From contig CANMSE010000002.1 in NCBI GenBank assembly GCA_947500555.1, forward strand, positions 248,001 through 312,000: 64,000 nt of DNA, read 5' to 3'. The notes under the pieces are model-generated. The model did no database searches and had not been told where the DNA came from. It saw only the letters and a list, made by a program, of their open reading frames with translations. Every line of letters begins with the position of its first letter. Positions within the stretch are counted from its first letter, which is position 1. Source of the DNA: an uncultured Fulvivirga sp. (lineage in GTDB: Bacteria > Bacteroidota > Bacteroidia > Cytophagales > Cyclobacteriaceae). Both the position numbers and the translations under genes were made by a program. Positions 35,890 to 46,275 of this stretch are shown piece by piece.

Positions 35890-36408
35890 ATGCAGAACAC
35901 AATCATAATAGGAAAAATCATGTGCTTGTTGCTTTTCATATCAATGAATGAGACACTTGCTCAGAATACATTAGTTTACGATTCCTTGAAAGGCTCTCCT
36001 AAAGCTTCTTTAAACGATATTTCATGGATGCAGGGACATTGGAAAGGCGAAGCCTTTGGAGGCTACACAGAAGAAGTCTGGTCTCCACCTTCAGGTAATT
36101 CCATGATGTTTGCATTTAAATCATACTCAAAAAGTGATGAAGTGAAATTTTATGAATTTGGAGTCATTATGGAAATAGAAGGCACATTGATTCTACGTTT
36201 TAAGCATTTCACTCCTGATATTAAGGGTTGGGAGACCAAAGATGACTATATGAATTACAAGTTGGTAAAAGTCACCCCTGACAAAGTATATTTTGACGGC
36301 TTCACCTTTGAAAAAATAAGTGAGAATGAAATAATTATTTATGTCATGCTGGGAGATGAGAATGGTTCTACAGAAACTCAGTTTAATTATCAAAGAGCAA
36401 TCCTATGA
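35890..36408 (+). CDS. DUF6265 family exported protein
   Basis: The 172 residues include a signal peptide (ends near LAQN) and the DUF6265 core ISWMQGHWKGEAFGGYTEEVW, interrupted here for length: MQGHW near residue 47 and EEVWSPP near 60. The fold is probably a lipocalin-like barrel that binds an unknown ligand. It overlaps the next gene by four bases (ATGA) and begins an operon behind the ECF42-like promoter. Confidence 0.85.
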   Translation: MQNTIIIGKIMCLLLFISMNETLAQNTLVYDSLKGSPKASLNDISWMQGHWKGEAFGGYTEEVWSPPSGNSMMFAFKSYSKSDEVKFYEFGVIMEIEGTLILRFKHFTPDIKGWETKDDYMNYKLVKVTPDKVYFDGFTFEKISENEIIIYVMLGDENGSTETQFNYQRAIL

Positions 36409-37160
36409 AAAACACTATGATAATTCTATACCTGACGTTTCTTAGCAATATGATTGATGCACAGCAACAAGAGCAGTATTTCGCACTTATCTATACCACA
36501 GGTAGTGCCTGGAATTCTGAGCTTGCGCCTAATGAACAACCATATTTTAGAGAGCATTCCAAACACCTGGCTCAGCTTAGAAAAGCTGATAAAATTGCTA
36601 TCGGAGCAAGATATTCTGATAAAGGTCTCATTATATTGAAAGTAAAAGATAAGGCAGAAGCTGACTCTATTATTGCCTCTGATACATCCATAAAATACAA
36701 AACATTTAAAGCAGAGCTATACCCTTTCAATGCATTTTACACCGGAACTATCGAAAACCTAAATACAACTAAAACTATCCCTATGAAAACTTATAGTGCT
36801 ATACAAAACTTCCAAATCCCAGTGAGCGATTTTGAAAGAGCTCACAGTTTTTACAGTAAAGTGATGAATTATGAGTTAAATAAGATGGAATATGGAAACT
36901 CCAAACTTGCTCTATTTCAATTCGATCAACGTAATGGAATTGGAGGTACATTGATCAAAAGCGAAGGATTAGAACCTTCAAAAAAGGGGACAATGATTTA
37001 TCTGCATGCAGGCAATGACTTACAGCCTTTCTTAGAAAGAGTGAGAGCTAATGGCGGGCAGGTTATTAATGAAAAAACACCGCTCGGCCCTGATATGGGG
37101 TATTTTGCCATTTTCGATGACACGGAGGGTAATCGAGTTGGATTGTACTCCAAAGATTAA
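36405..37160 (+). CDS. Exported fusion of YCII-like and VOC (glyoxalase-like) domains
   Basis: The 251 residues have a signal peptide (ends near IDAQ, about residue 20). Residues 22-115 are a YCII-related domain with AQLRKADKIAIGARYSDKG. Residues 128-250 are a VOC domain with QIPVSDFERAHSFYSKVM and the metal-ligand-bearing YFAIFDDTEGNRVGL. A Met (MKTYSA) stands at the junction, which suggests that two once-separate genes were joined. Export of a YCII-VOC fusion is unusual. The function is unknown. Confidence 0.85.
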   Translation: MKNTMIILYLTFLSNMIDAQQQEQYFALIYTTGSAWNSELAPNEQPYFREHSKHLAQLRKADKIAIGARYSDKGLIILKVKDKAEADSIIASDTSIKYKTFKAELYPFNAFYTGTIENLNTTKTIPMKTYSAIQNFQIPVSDFERAHSFYSKVMNYELNKMEYGNSKLALFQFDQRNGIGGTLIKSEGLEPSKKGTMIYLHAGNDLQPFLERVRANGGQVINEKTPLGPDMGYFAIFDDTEGNRVGLYSKD

Positions 37161-37244
37161 AAGAATCGTTCAATCACTGGATGACAATTACAGTTACACT
37201 TAGAAAAATACTAATATTATGATTTGAAGCTTAAAATTAGTTCG

Positions 37245-37619
37245 ATGCAATCAGACGCAAAATCTCCGGTAGAATATCTCTCTCAACTGCCCGAAGACTG
37301 GAAGAAAGAGAAGTTAATGGTCGTTAGAGATCTAATATTAGATCATAGTAGACTACAGGAAAGTATGGATTACAAAATGCTGAGCTATGGTAATGAAGGG
37401 AATCAACTATTTCATCTTAATGCACAGAAGAACTATGTGAGTTTATATATTGGAAATATAGACAAAATACCCAATGGGCGTGAATTACTTAACGATCTGG
37501 ATTTGGGTAAAGGTTGTATCCGAATAAAGAAAAATATAGACCTGAAAAAAACCGGGTTACAAGAATTCATAAAACTTTCTATCAAGTTATGGCTAGAAGG
37601 TTCTGATTTATCATGCTAA
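37245..37619 (+). CDS. DUF1801 domain protein
   Basis: The 124-residue protein, starting at ATG 37245 (MQSDAKSPVEYLSQLP), has the DUF1801/YdhG-like fold with MDYKMLSYG (about 42-50) and YVSLYIGNID. A TTG seven codons upstream is also possible. DUF1801 proteins are related to frataxin-like folds and are common near ECF sigma factors. No activity is known. It is third in the operon. Confidence 0.86.
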   Translation: MQSDAKSPVEYLSQLPEDWKKEKLMVVRDLILDHSRLQESMDYKMLSYGNEGNQLFHLNAQKNYVSLYIGNIDKIPNGRELLNDLDLGKGCIRIKKNIDLKKTGLQEFIKLSIKLWLEGSDLSC

Positions 37620-37628
37620 AACAATAAA

Positions 37629-38063
37629 ATGAAATATACAACGTCAATAGAAATCAATAGGCCAATAGACCAAGTAGTAATGCTCTTCGATAATGTAGAG
37701 AATTACAAGCATTGGATGGAAGGTTTAAACAGTTTTGAAATAATTAGTGGAGAACCTGGAAAAAAAGGAACAAAGTCAAAATTTAAGTTCGAAATGGGCA
37801 AGCGTGAAATTGAAATGGTAGAGACCGTGTTAAAAAGAGACCTACCTAACGAGTATATCGTTTCTTATAATACTAAAGGCGTACTCAACACTGTCAAAAA
37901 CATCTTTGAAAAAATTGATGATACCACAACAAGACACTCCACAGAAAATGAATTTCATTTTAGTGGTTTTATGAAACTAATTGGGTTCTTAATGCCTGCC
38001 ATGTTCAAAAAACAAAGTCTCAAATATCAAATTGATTTTAAAAACTTTGTGGAAAGCAAGTAA
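37629..38063 (+). CDS. SRPBCC family protein
   Basis: The 144 residues match polyketide-cyclase/dehydrase-like SRPBCC proteins, with ITIEIN-like strands at the start (TTSIEINRPIDQVVMLF), a helix ENYKHWMEG and a long C-terminal helix (KKQSLKYQIDFKNFVES). They bind hydrophobic ligands. It follows DUF1801 by 9 bases and ends the operon. Its stop is two bases from that of the convergent heavy-metal gene. Confidence 0.88.
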   Translation: MKYTTSIEINRPIDQVVMLFDNVENYKHWMEGLNSFEIISGEPGKKGTKSKFKFEMGKREIEMVETVLKRDLPNEYIVSYNTKGVLNTVKNIFEKIDDTTTRHSTENEFHFSGFMKLIGFLMPAMFKKQSLKYQIDFKNFVESK

Positions 38064-38064
38064 G

Positions 38065-38340
38065 TCAAACCAAACTAATCCTTCCCATCATACAACTAGC
38101 GTAACTTTTAAGTTGCATTAACAAACCATTTTCCTCCGTAGCCTCAGGGTAACCGAGTGAGCGCAGTTCTTCAACTAATTTAGCTCTGGAAATACTGCCA
38201 TCATGATTAATGACAACAGAATCTTCGTCTTGATTTACTTCAACGCTATCTACACCAACTATCTTAGATAGCCGGCTTATTATCGTACTTGCGCAGCCTC
38301 CACATTTCAGGTTGGCAATGATCACCTTCTCTGTAGTCAT
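38065..38340 (-). CDS. Heavy-metal-associated (HMA) domain protein
   Basis: The 91 residues are one HMA fold with the metal site LKCGGCAST (C13 and C16). It resembles CopZ-like copper chaperones, which pass Cu(I) to P-type ATPases. The C-terminal 25 residues extend past the usual 65-70-residue domain and contain a further Cys (SYASCMMG). No copper ATPase is adjacent. Confidence 0.87.
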   Translation of the reverse strand: MTTEKVIIANLKCGGCASTIISRLSKIVGVDSVEVNQDEDSVVINHDGSISRAKLVEELRSLGYPEATEENGLLMQLKSYASCMMGRISLV

Positions 38341-38437
38341 TTTACAATTGATTAAATTATTAGGACAAAGTTAGTCGTATCCGTAGTTTAAAATATGAGT
38401 AAAATCAGTTCTCATTTAAAGATTGATCAGAACTAAG

Positions 38438-39577
38438 TCATTTCTCTACTACTTGACTTTTAGTCAAAAAACCAGAACCATTGCGTGGTTTCTCTACACG
38501 AACATAATTATGATTCACAGCCACAATTTCAACTTCCTGATTATTCTGAAGGGTATCAACAGCTAACGTTTTTATATCCATTTCCTGGTATATAACCATC
38601 CTATTAGTAAACCGAAGTTTTTTACCCAACAACGCTGTATCTGGTTCAAAAACCTCTACTCTTTCATGCTCTGCTACAATATATGGGTAAGGATCTATCG
38701 GTCCATTTTTGTATATACCAAAGTGAAGGTGTGGAGCTGTGGTTCTCGCATTGCCTGAATTTCCAACCGTCCCAAGAGTATCACCAACCTTTACTTTATC
38801 ATATTTTTTTACTCTAAACTCCTCAAGGTGGGCAAAATAAAGGCTATTCCCTCTTTTAGTATCACGTAGCCATACCACTTCTCCACCTATACCCCTTGTA
38901 CCGACAAATCTTACGCTTCCGTCTACTGGAGCAATGACTGGAGTATGCCGCTTAGCAAAAATATCTACCCCATGATGTTCCCGTTTGCCACCATCACGAG
39001 GGTCACCAAAAATACTTTGAATCGCATTTTCATCTTTTCCAATCACAGGAAAATCAAGAGTTGGTATTGTTTCTATAGTTATGGTAAACTGTCCTCCACG
39101 AAGTAACTCTGGTTGTAAACGAAGGATGTAATCAGCATGCTTTCTTGGTTCAAAACCAAGTTTTAAAGTGCTGTCAGCAGAAGCTACATGTTTGTAAACA
39201 CTTAATGAATCACTCTCAACACGAAACAGGTCAACAAATAGCCTGGTTGTATCCACCGTTATCATTGAAATATCAACAAGAATCTTCTGCCCTTTTTTGG
39301 CTTCAAATCGGTAGCCATGAGCATCAGGTTCTAAATCGGAAACAATAAAAGCCTCTTGGTAGGGAATTTTAACATTAATTTCCTCTTCAAATGGACGTTT
39401 TGAAGCTGCTACCCATTCTTTTCCAAGAGCCGTAGCATCAAGACCTGCCTGCTTCAGAGCGTGCAGATATGCCTCATGGTCATTTCTGGGATAAAAACGC
39501 TCTGGTACTATTTCATCTATTGAGCAGCTGCCCAAACCAATCGCAATGCTCAGCCATAAACCTATTCTTTTAAGCAT
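38438..39577 (-). CDS. M23-family peptidase, lipoprotein
   Basis: The 379 residues have a lipoprotein signal (LGSC, Cys about 18). The LytM domain (about 190-300) contains HHGVDIF, with the H and D zinc ligands, and HLHFG with the third and catalytic His. The C-terminus (about 310-378) is SH3-like. A PPC-like beta domain lies between the signal and the peptidase. Family members cut peptidoglycan cross-links, or act as scaffolds when a ligand is missing, but here all ligands are present. Confidence 0.9.
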   Translation of the reverse strand: MLKRIGLWLSIAIGLGSCSIDEIVPERFYPRNDHEAYLHALKQAGLDATALGKEWVAASKRPFEEEINVKIPYQEAFIVSDLEPDAHGYRFEAKKGQKILVDISMITVDTTRLFVDLFRVESDSLSVYKHVASADSTLKLGFEPRKHADYILRLQPELLRGGQFTITIETIPTLDFPVIGKDENAIQSIFGDPRDGGKREHHGVDIFAKRHTPVIAPVDGSVRFVGTRGIGGEVVWLRDTKRGNSLYFAHLEEFRVKKYDKVKVGDTLGTVGNSGNARTTAPHLHFGIYKNGPIDPYPYIVAEHERVEVFEPDTALLGKKLRFTNRMVIYQEMDIKTLAVDTLQNNQEVEIVAVNHNYVRVEKPRNGSGFLTKSQVVEK

Positions 39578-39657
39578 AGAATAAAAACGAGTAACTTTTG
39601 GTTTGGTTGGAAGATTAAATGATAAACAGTGAAATTAAAAAACCTGAATGTTAGGGG

Positions 39658-40290
39658 CTATATAATTTTTTTGTTGTGAGCATAATTTACCATGCCCACC
39701 ACTGTAGATTCACCTGTTTTTCTGAGAATATTCTTTCTATGTGTCTCCACAGTTTTTTCACTAATAAACAAGATTTCAGCTATTTGCTTAGTAGAAAAAT
39801 CCCTAGCAATCAATTTTAATATCTCTTCTTCACGAGGAGACAACTCACTCTGTTTCTCAGGCTCATTAAATTGTTGAGCCAAAATCTCAGCTATTTCATC
39901 ACTGAAAAATTTTTTGCCAGAAGTAACTTTATCAAGGGCATGAACAAGGGAACTGTGGGGATCATTTTTGAGCACAAACCCATCGATATTTTCTCTCAAC
40001 AATTCCCGGATCACCGCAGGATCATCATGCATGCTAAGCACAATAATTTTCATTTCCGGAAGTACGCTCTTTGCTACTTTGACAATATCTATTCCCTTTA
40101 AGTCCGGCAGTTCATAGTCTGTAACCAAAATGTTGTAATCATTAGCCTTTAGTTTATCAATTGCTTCGGCACCGGTAGAAGCAGTGCCTGCCACCTCAAA
40201 AAGCTCTTGTGAGCTCAGCAATTGGCTGGTGCCCTCAAGGAGTATCTGATGGTCATCCACCAATAGTATTTTATACTTGGTCATAGACAA
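39658..40290 (-). CDS. NarL/LuxR-type response regulator
   Basis: The 210 residues comprise a receiver (VDDHQ at 11-15, D58 in LVTDYELPD, LSMHD, VLKND) and a C-terminal LuxR HTH (LSPREEEILKLIARDFSTK, then EILFISEKTVETHRKNIL). It is transcribed after the TPR histidine kinase at 40371-42425, 80 bases away, which is its obvious partner. ATG 40284 is an alternative start two codons in. Confidence 0.95.
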   Translation of the reverse strand: MSMTKYKILLVDDHQILLEGTSQLLSSQELFEVAGTASTGAEAIDKLKANDYNILVTDYELPDLKGIDIVKVAKSVLPEMKIIVLSMHDDPAVIRELLRENIDGFVLKNDPHSSLVHALDKVTSGKKFFSDEIAEILAQQFNEPEKQSELSPREEEILKLIARDFSTKQIAEILFISEKTVETHRKNILRKTGESTVVGMVNYAHNKKII

Positions 40291-40370
40291 TTTGGGCTTT
40301 GCTTTTCTGTTAAACAGTCTAATGGCTTTTTTCTTTCAAAAGAATGTTATTAAACGCTAGCATTCAATAC

Positions 40371-42425
40371 CTATCCCTCGGTATTCTGCTCTACCTCTTT
40401 CGCTCTAAAAGCATCTTTCTTATCAAAATTAATAGTCAATGTAGTATTCTTTCTATTGGTCAATGTGTCGATATCAATTTCAGCCCTAATGAGACTTAAT
40501 CTACTATTGATATTACGCCACCCATTCCCTGACCCATTGACAAGCTGATCAATATCGAACCCATTTCCGTTATCTTCTACAGTTATGATCAACTCATGTT
40601 CATGCTCAGTAAATTGAATAAAAATTTTCGTAGCCCCGGCATATTTTAGAATATTGGAAATCCATTCCTGCAAAATTCTGTAGAGCGATATTTCATATAC
40701 TTCTGAGAATCGATCATCAAGCCCATAAGTTTGAACCTCAGCCTTTACAAGCTTTGATTTATTGATTCGATTTGCCAATTCTTTCAGAGCTGGTATTAGT
40801 CCTTCTTTAGTTAGGATTTGAGGCATTAAGTTGAACGCAATGTTTCTGATCTCGTTTTGAATATCCGAAAGGATTAAAGTAGAATTTTCCACTATCTCAT
40901 TTTTTACTTCTATATCCTTTCCATCAGTACGTAAACTTTGAATATTCATAGTTAACGAGCTGATAAGTTGCCCCATACTATCATGGAGATCTTCCGCAAA
41001 GCGTTTTCGTTCTTTTTCCTGACTGGAAATGACCGCCTTTATCTGAGCTTCTCGCATCCTTATTTTTTGCTCATTCAATATTTGTTTTTGATGAATTTTG
41101 GTACGCTGTTGCCACAAATAAAAGATGAAAGATGCTAGTGCTAGAACGATTAGTAGAGCGACAATTAAGACTGTATTTCTTTCATTATTGGCTTTTTGTA
41201 TCTGATTTTCCTGGTTAAGGAAATCTATTTTTTGATCTTTCTTTTCCGTTTCATATTTGGCAGTAACTTCTTCAATGGCCATCGCCTGTGACTCGATATA
41301 AATACTATCTTGATATAGTTTAGCCAGCTCTGTGAAGCTTAATGCATTCTGCAGATCTCCCACCGCTTTGTAAGTTTTAACAAGCATTTCGTACATGTCT
41401 TTTTTGTCCTGGTACGAGTTAGTGCTGTTTATGTATATTATGGCTTTATCGAATTGATCGAGGGCAATGGAAAATTCATTTCGATTGAAATAGTTTTCAC
41501 CAATCTTATAATAGCTCTCCCCTATTTTATCCAAGTCCTTCAATTGCTCGGCTAGCGTCAGCGCTTTTTCAAAATACGGATGAGCCTCATCAAATTCCCG
41601 TTGGATCATTTTTATCGTGCCAATATTGATTAGGTTTTGCCAAACGTTGTTATCCTTTCGCTCTTCCGATGTAGTGCGCACACTTAGATTATAATAATAC
41701 AGAGCACTATCAAGTTGCCCCTCATTTTTCTTTATTATACCGATATTGGTATAAATCCTGGCCATTCCAGCGCTATCACCTATCAGTTGTTTTTTTTTCA
41801 AACTACTTTTATAAAAATCAATAGCTAAATCTGTCTTACCAAGAATATCTAAAAGAGCACCAATATTTAACATAGAAATAGACAGTCGCTTATCACCGGC
41901 ATCATTCTCTTTATATAGTCTAAGCGATTCATATAATGCATCCAGTGCCTCTTTATATTTACCTAGATTCTTCAAGGCATTGCCCTTATTATTTAAAGCT
42001 ATAGGAATGCCAACATCATTCCCCCCTTGTTCAGCCATTTGAATAGATTTATCAAACAAAATGATAGCTGAATCATAAAGTGCCAGTGCGGCAATAAAGT
42101 TACCATAGCTGTTATATACTTTTGAAAGTGCTGCATGATCACCGTTAGACTCAAAAAAATGTGCTGCTTTCTGGTAGTTTAATGCGGTCAGAGAATCTTC
42201 ATAGAGGTAATAATAAGATCTGGCCAAATACAAATAGATTTCACCCATTTGGCTTTCTTCACCTTTGAAACATCTTTTACTCTGTTCTAGAAAATCTACT
42301 GCACGCTTATAATCAGGAGCATCATACAAATAGTAACTACCAGAATCTAAAAGCTGTTGACACGAACTCTGAGCAACAGAAAAACCAGCCTGAAGTAAAA
42401 AGTATAAGAGGAATAATCTTTTAAT
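40371..42425 (-). CDS. TPR-containing histidine kinase (HisKA_3 type) with apparent ATT start
   Basis: The protein has 684 residues if started at ATT 42425-42423. Signal peptide KRLFLLYFLLQAGFSVAQ follows, then about eight TPR repeats (40-370), a transmembrane helix (about 414-437), a HisKA_3 domain with H481 (LHDSMGQLIS) and a HATPase with VEDNGNGFD and GNGWRNINSR. In frame there is no ATG, GTG or TTG before the signal peptide. The first conventional start is TTG 42329, which would delete the export signal. This suggests a real ATT start or a start-codon mutation. It pairs with the NarL-type regulator downstream. Confidence 0.85.
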   Translation of the reverse strand: MKRLFLLYFLLQAGFSVAQSSCQQLLDSGSYYLYDAPDYKRAVDFLEQSKRCFKGEESQMGEIYLYLARSYYYLYEDSLTALNYQKAAHFFESNGDHAALSKVYNSYGNFIAALALYDSAIILFDKSIQMAEQGGNDVGIPIALNNKGNALKNLGKYKEALDALYESLRLYKENDAGDKRLSISMLNIGALLDILGKTDLAIDFYKSSLKKKQLIGDSAGMARIYTNIGIIKKNEGQLDSALYYYNLSVRTTSEERKDNNVWQNLINIGTIKMIQREFDEAHPYFEKALTLAEQLKDLDKIGESYYKIGENYFNRNEFSIALDQFDKAIIYINSTNSYQDKKDMYEMLVKTYKAVGDLQNALSFTELAKLYQDSIYIESQAMAIEEVTAKYETEKKDQKIDFLNQENQIQKANNERNTVLIVALLIVLALASFIFYLWQQRTKIHQKQILNEQKIRMREAQIKAVISSQEKERKRFAEDLHDSMGQLISSLTMNIQSLRTDGKDIEVKNEIVENSTLILSDIQNEIRNIAFNLMPQILTKEGLIPALKELANRINKSKLVKAEVQTYGLDDRFSEVYEISLYRILQEWISNILKYAGATKIFIQFTEHEHELIITVEDNGNGFDIDQLVNGSGNGWRNINSRLSLIRAEIDIDTLTNRKNTTLTINFDKKDAFRAKEVEQNTEG

Positions 42426-42447
42426 ATGTTCTTGATTTTTAAGACCC

Positions 42448-42477
42448 TACCTACTGCTAGGTATACCAAAATACCTA
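42448..42477. promoter_or_regulatory. Three TACCTA/TAGGTA half-sites, candidate NarL-type operator
   Basis: TACCTA (42448-42453), TAGGTA (42458-42463) and TACCTA (42472-42477) make two overlapping inverted repeats in the divergent region between the kinase gene and the exported protein gene at 42541. LuxR/NarL-type regulators bind such half-sites. Confidence 0.5.
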
Positions 42478-42540
42478 AACAACCTGATTGAAACAAACAT
42501 TGAATATGGCCAGATTTGAAATTTAACAAAATTCAGAATT

Positions 42541-43548
42541 ATGAAGAAATTAATCATTGTACTAAGTATGCTATTGGCTGTTTCTACAAGTTATAGCCAA
42601 CTGGTAACCGAGAAAAATTTAGGGAGCTATGGCTTTGGTGAAAAGAAAATAAAGAAGGCTCCGAAGAGGGTTTATGTAAACAAATTTATTGTCAACTATC
42701 AGGTACTTTCTTCCGGGGCTCAAACAAGTACTACCGGTAAGACGCGTGCCGAAATGGCTGTCGCTTTAGAAGGCGCTTCACCAGAGATTATGCAAGATAT
42801 CACTGATAAGTCTTATAACCGGATGGTAGAGAAATTGACCTCTGCAGGATTTGAAGTTGTTGATGTGGAAGAAGCTGCTACGGCAGAAATGTTCAGTGAG
42901 TGGACAAGAAGGTCTGGTGGTTCACCTTCAATGGATCAGTTAATGGGCTTTGTTTCAACAGCACCTACCGGTTTTGATTATTTTGTTAAACGAGTCACAA
43001 AAAAGGGCAAAGAGAAAAAAACATTTTTTGACACTACACCTAAATTAAGTAAGCAGCTTGGAGATATCCCAGTATTAGAAGCAGCTATCAATTTCCAATT
43101 TGTGGTCATAGAAGGTAACTCATTTATCAATGAGGCCTCCAAACTAAAAGGTACCATTAATTATGAAATACCCCCTTCAGCAATTGCACAATCAGCGGAA
43201 GGTATTTTGGGTGGCGGAACTGTCAAAACATCTCCTACTGTAGCCAGAGTGGTATGGAAAGGTGGAGCAGCCGGAGCCGGAGCATTATCAATGTTCAGTT
43301 TTACTCCTAAAAAAAGTATAGACGTACCAGGAGTAGTTGAATCAAAGAAGCTGAAAGAATATGTATCTCCATCTTACAATTATAATAACAACCCATATTC
43401 ACCTATAGTATTTAGCACGAAGAAGGAGCTAAATGTATCTCACGTAGTAAAGGCGGATACCGAAGCTTTTAAAACGCAGACTGAGAAGGCATTGAATGAA
43501 TATCTTGATTTTTTAGTAGATGATTTCATAGCGAAATCAAACGGTTAA
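42541..43548 (+). CDS. Exported protein of unknown function
   Basis: I do not recognise the family beyond it being a conserved-looking secreted Bacteroidota protein. The 335 residues have a signal peptide ending near SYSQ (19-20). The body has RVYVNKFIVNYQV, a helix with TDKSYNRMVEKLTSAGFEV and a glycine-rich stretch (GILGGG, GGAAGAGALS). It could be related to penicillin-binding-protein-activator LpoB/CsgG-like folds, whose alpha-beta helices look similar, but this is weak. It is divergent from the two-component kinase and is a likely target of it. A terminator follows. Confidence 0.75.
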   Translation: MKKLIIVLSMLLAVSTSYSQLVTEKNLGSYGFGEKKIKKAPKRVYVNKFIVNYQVLSSGAQTSTTGKTRAEMAVALEGASPEIMQDITDKSYNRMVEKLTSAGFEVVDVEEAATAEMFSEWTRRSGGSPSMDQLMGFVSTAPTGFDYFVKRVTKKGKEKKTFFDTTPKLSKQLGDIPVLEAAINFQFVVIEGNSFINEASKLKGTINYEIPPSAIAQSAEGILGGGTVKTSPTVARVVWKGGAAGAGALSMFSFTPKKSIDVPGVVESKKLKEYVSPSYNYNNNPYSPIVFSTKKELNVSHVVKADTEAFKTQTEKALNEYLDFLVDDFIAKSNG

Positions 43549-43601
43549 TTCTGAATGGTATGGAGGTTTTACCTTAATGGTAGCCTCTGTGCTTTGGAAT
43601 T

Positions 43602-43638
43602 AAAAATCCCATAGGCCATGGTAGCTATGGGATTTTTT
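43602..43638 (+). terminator. Intrinsic terminator after the exported protein gene
   Basis: AAAAATCCCATAG pairs perfectly with CTATGGGATTTTT around a 9-10-base loop and is followed by more T. Confidence 0.88.
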
Positions 43639-46091
<2,453 letters not shown>

Positions 46092-46113
46092 GCTGACAGA
46101 TAGCAGATAAACT

Positions 46114-46146
46114 AAAAAGGCAGCCTGTTAACAGGCTGCCTTTTTT
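46114..46146 (+). terminator. Intrinsic terminator after katG
   Basis: AAAAAGGCAGCCTGTT and AACAGGCTGCCTTTTT form a perfect palindrome, followed by T residues. Confidence 0.9.
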
Positions 46147-46275
46147 ATTGTTGATACAACCCTCCGAATTCTTGAAATCAGTAGTCTATTGATAGATAGG
46201 CACTTCACAATCTTTCATTAATTACATATTAAGTATATCTTTAATAAGTAGTTAGAGTGACTGATCTCATATCCC

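Noticed and set aside
38341..38437. A further ECF42-like promoter before the heavy-metal gene (TGTCCTA...TGTAAA on the minus strand)
   Set aside because: Box sequence and spacing (14 bases) both differ from the two matched sites.
42347..42529. A 60-codon minus-strand frame before the kinase
   Set aside because: It is in a different frame from the kinase signal peptide and has no recognisable features; it is explained as overlap with the kinase 5' end and control region.
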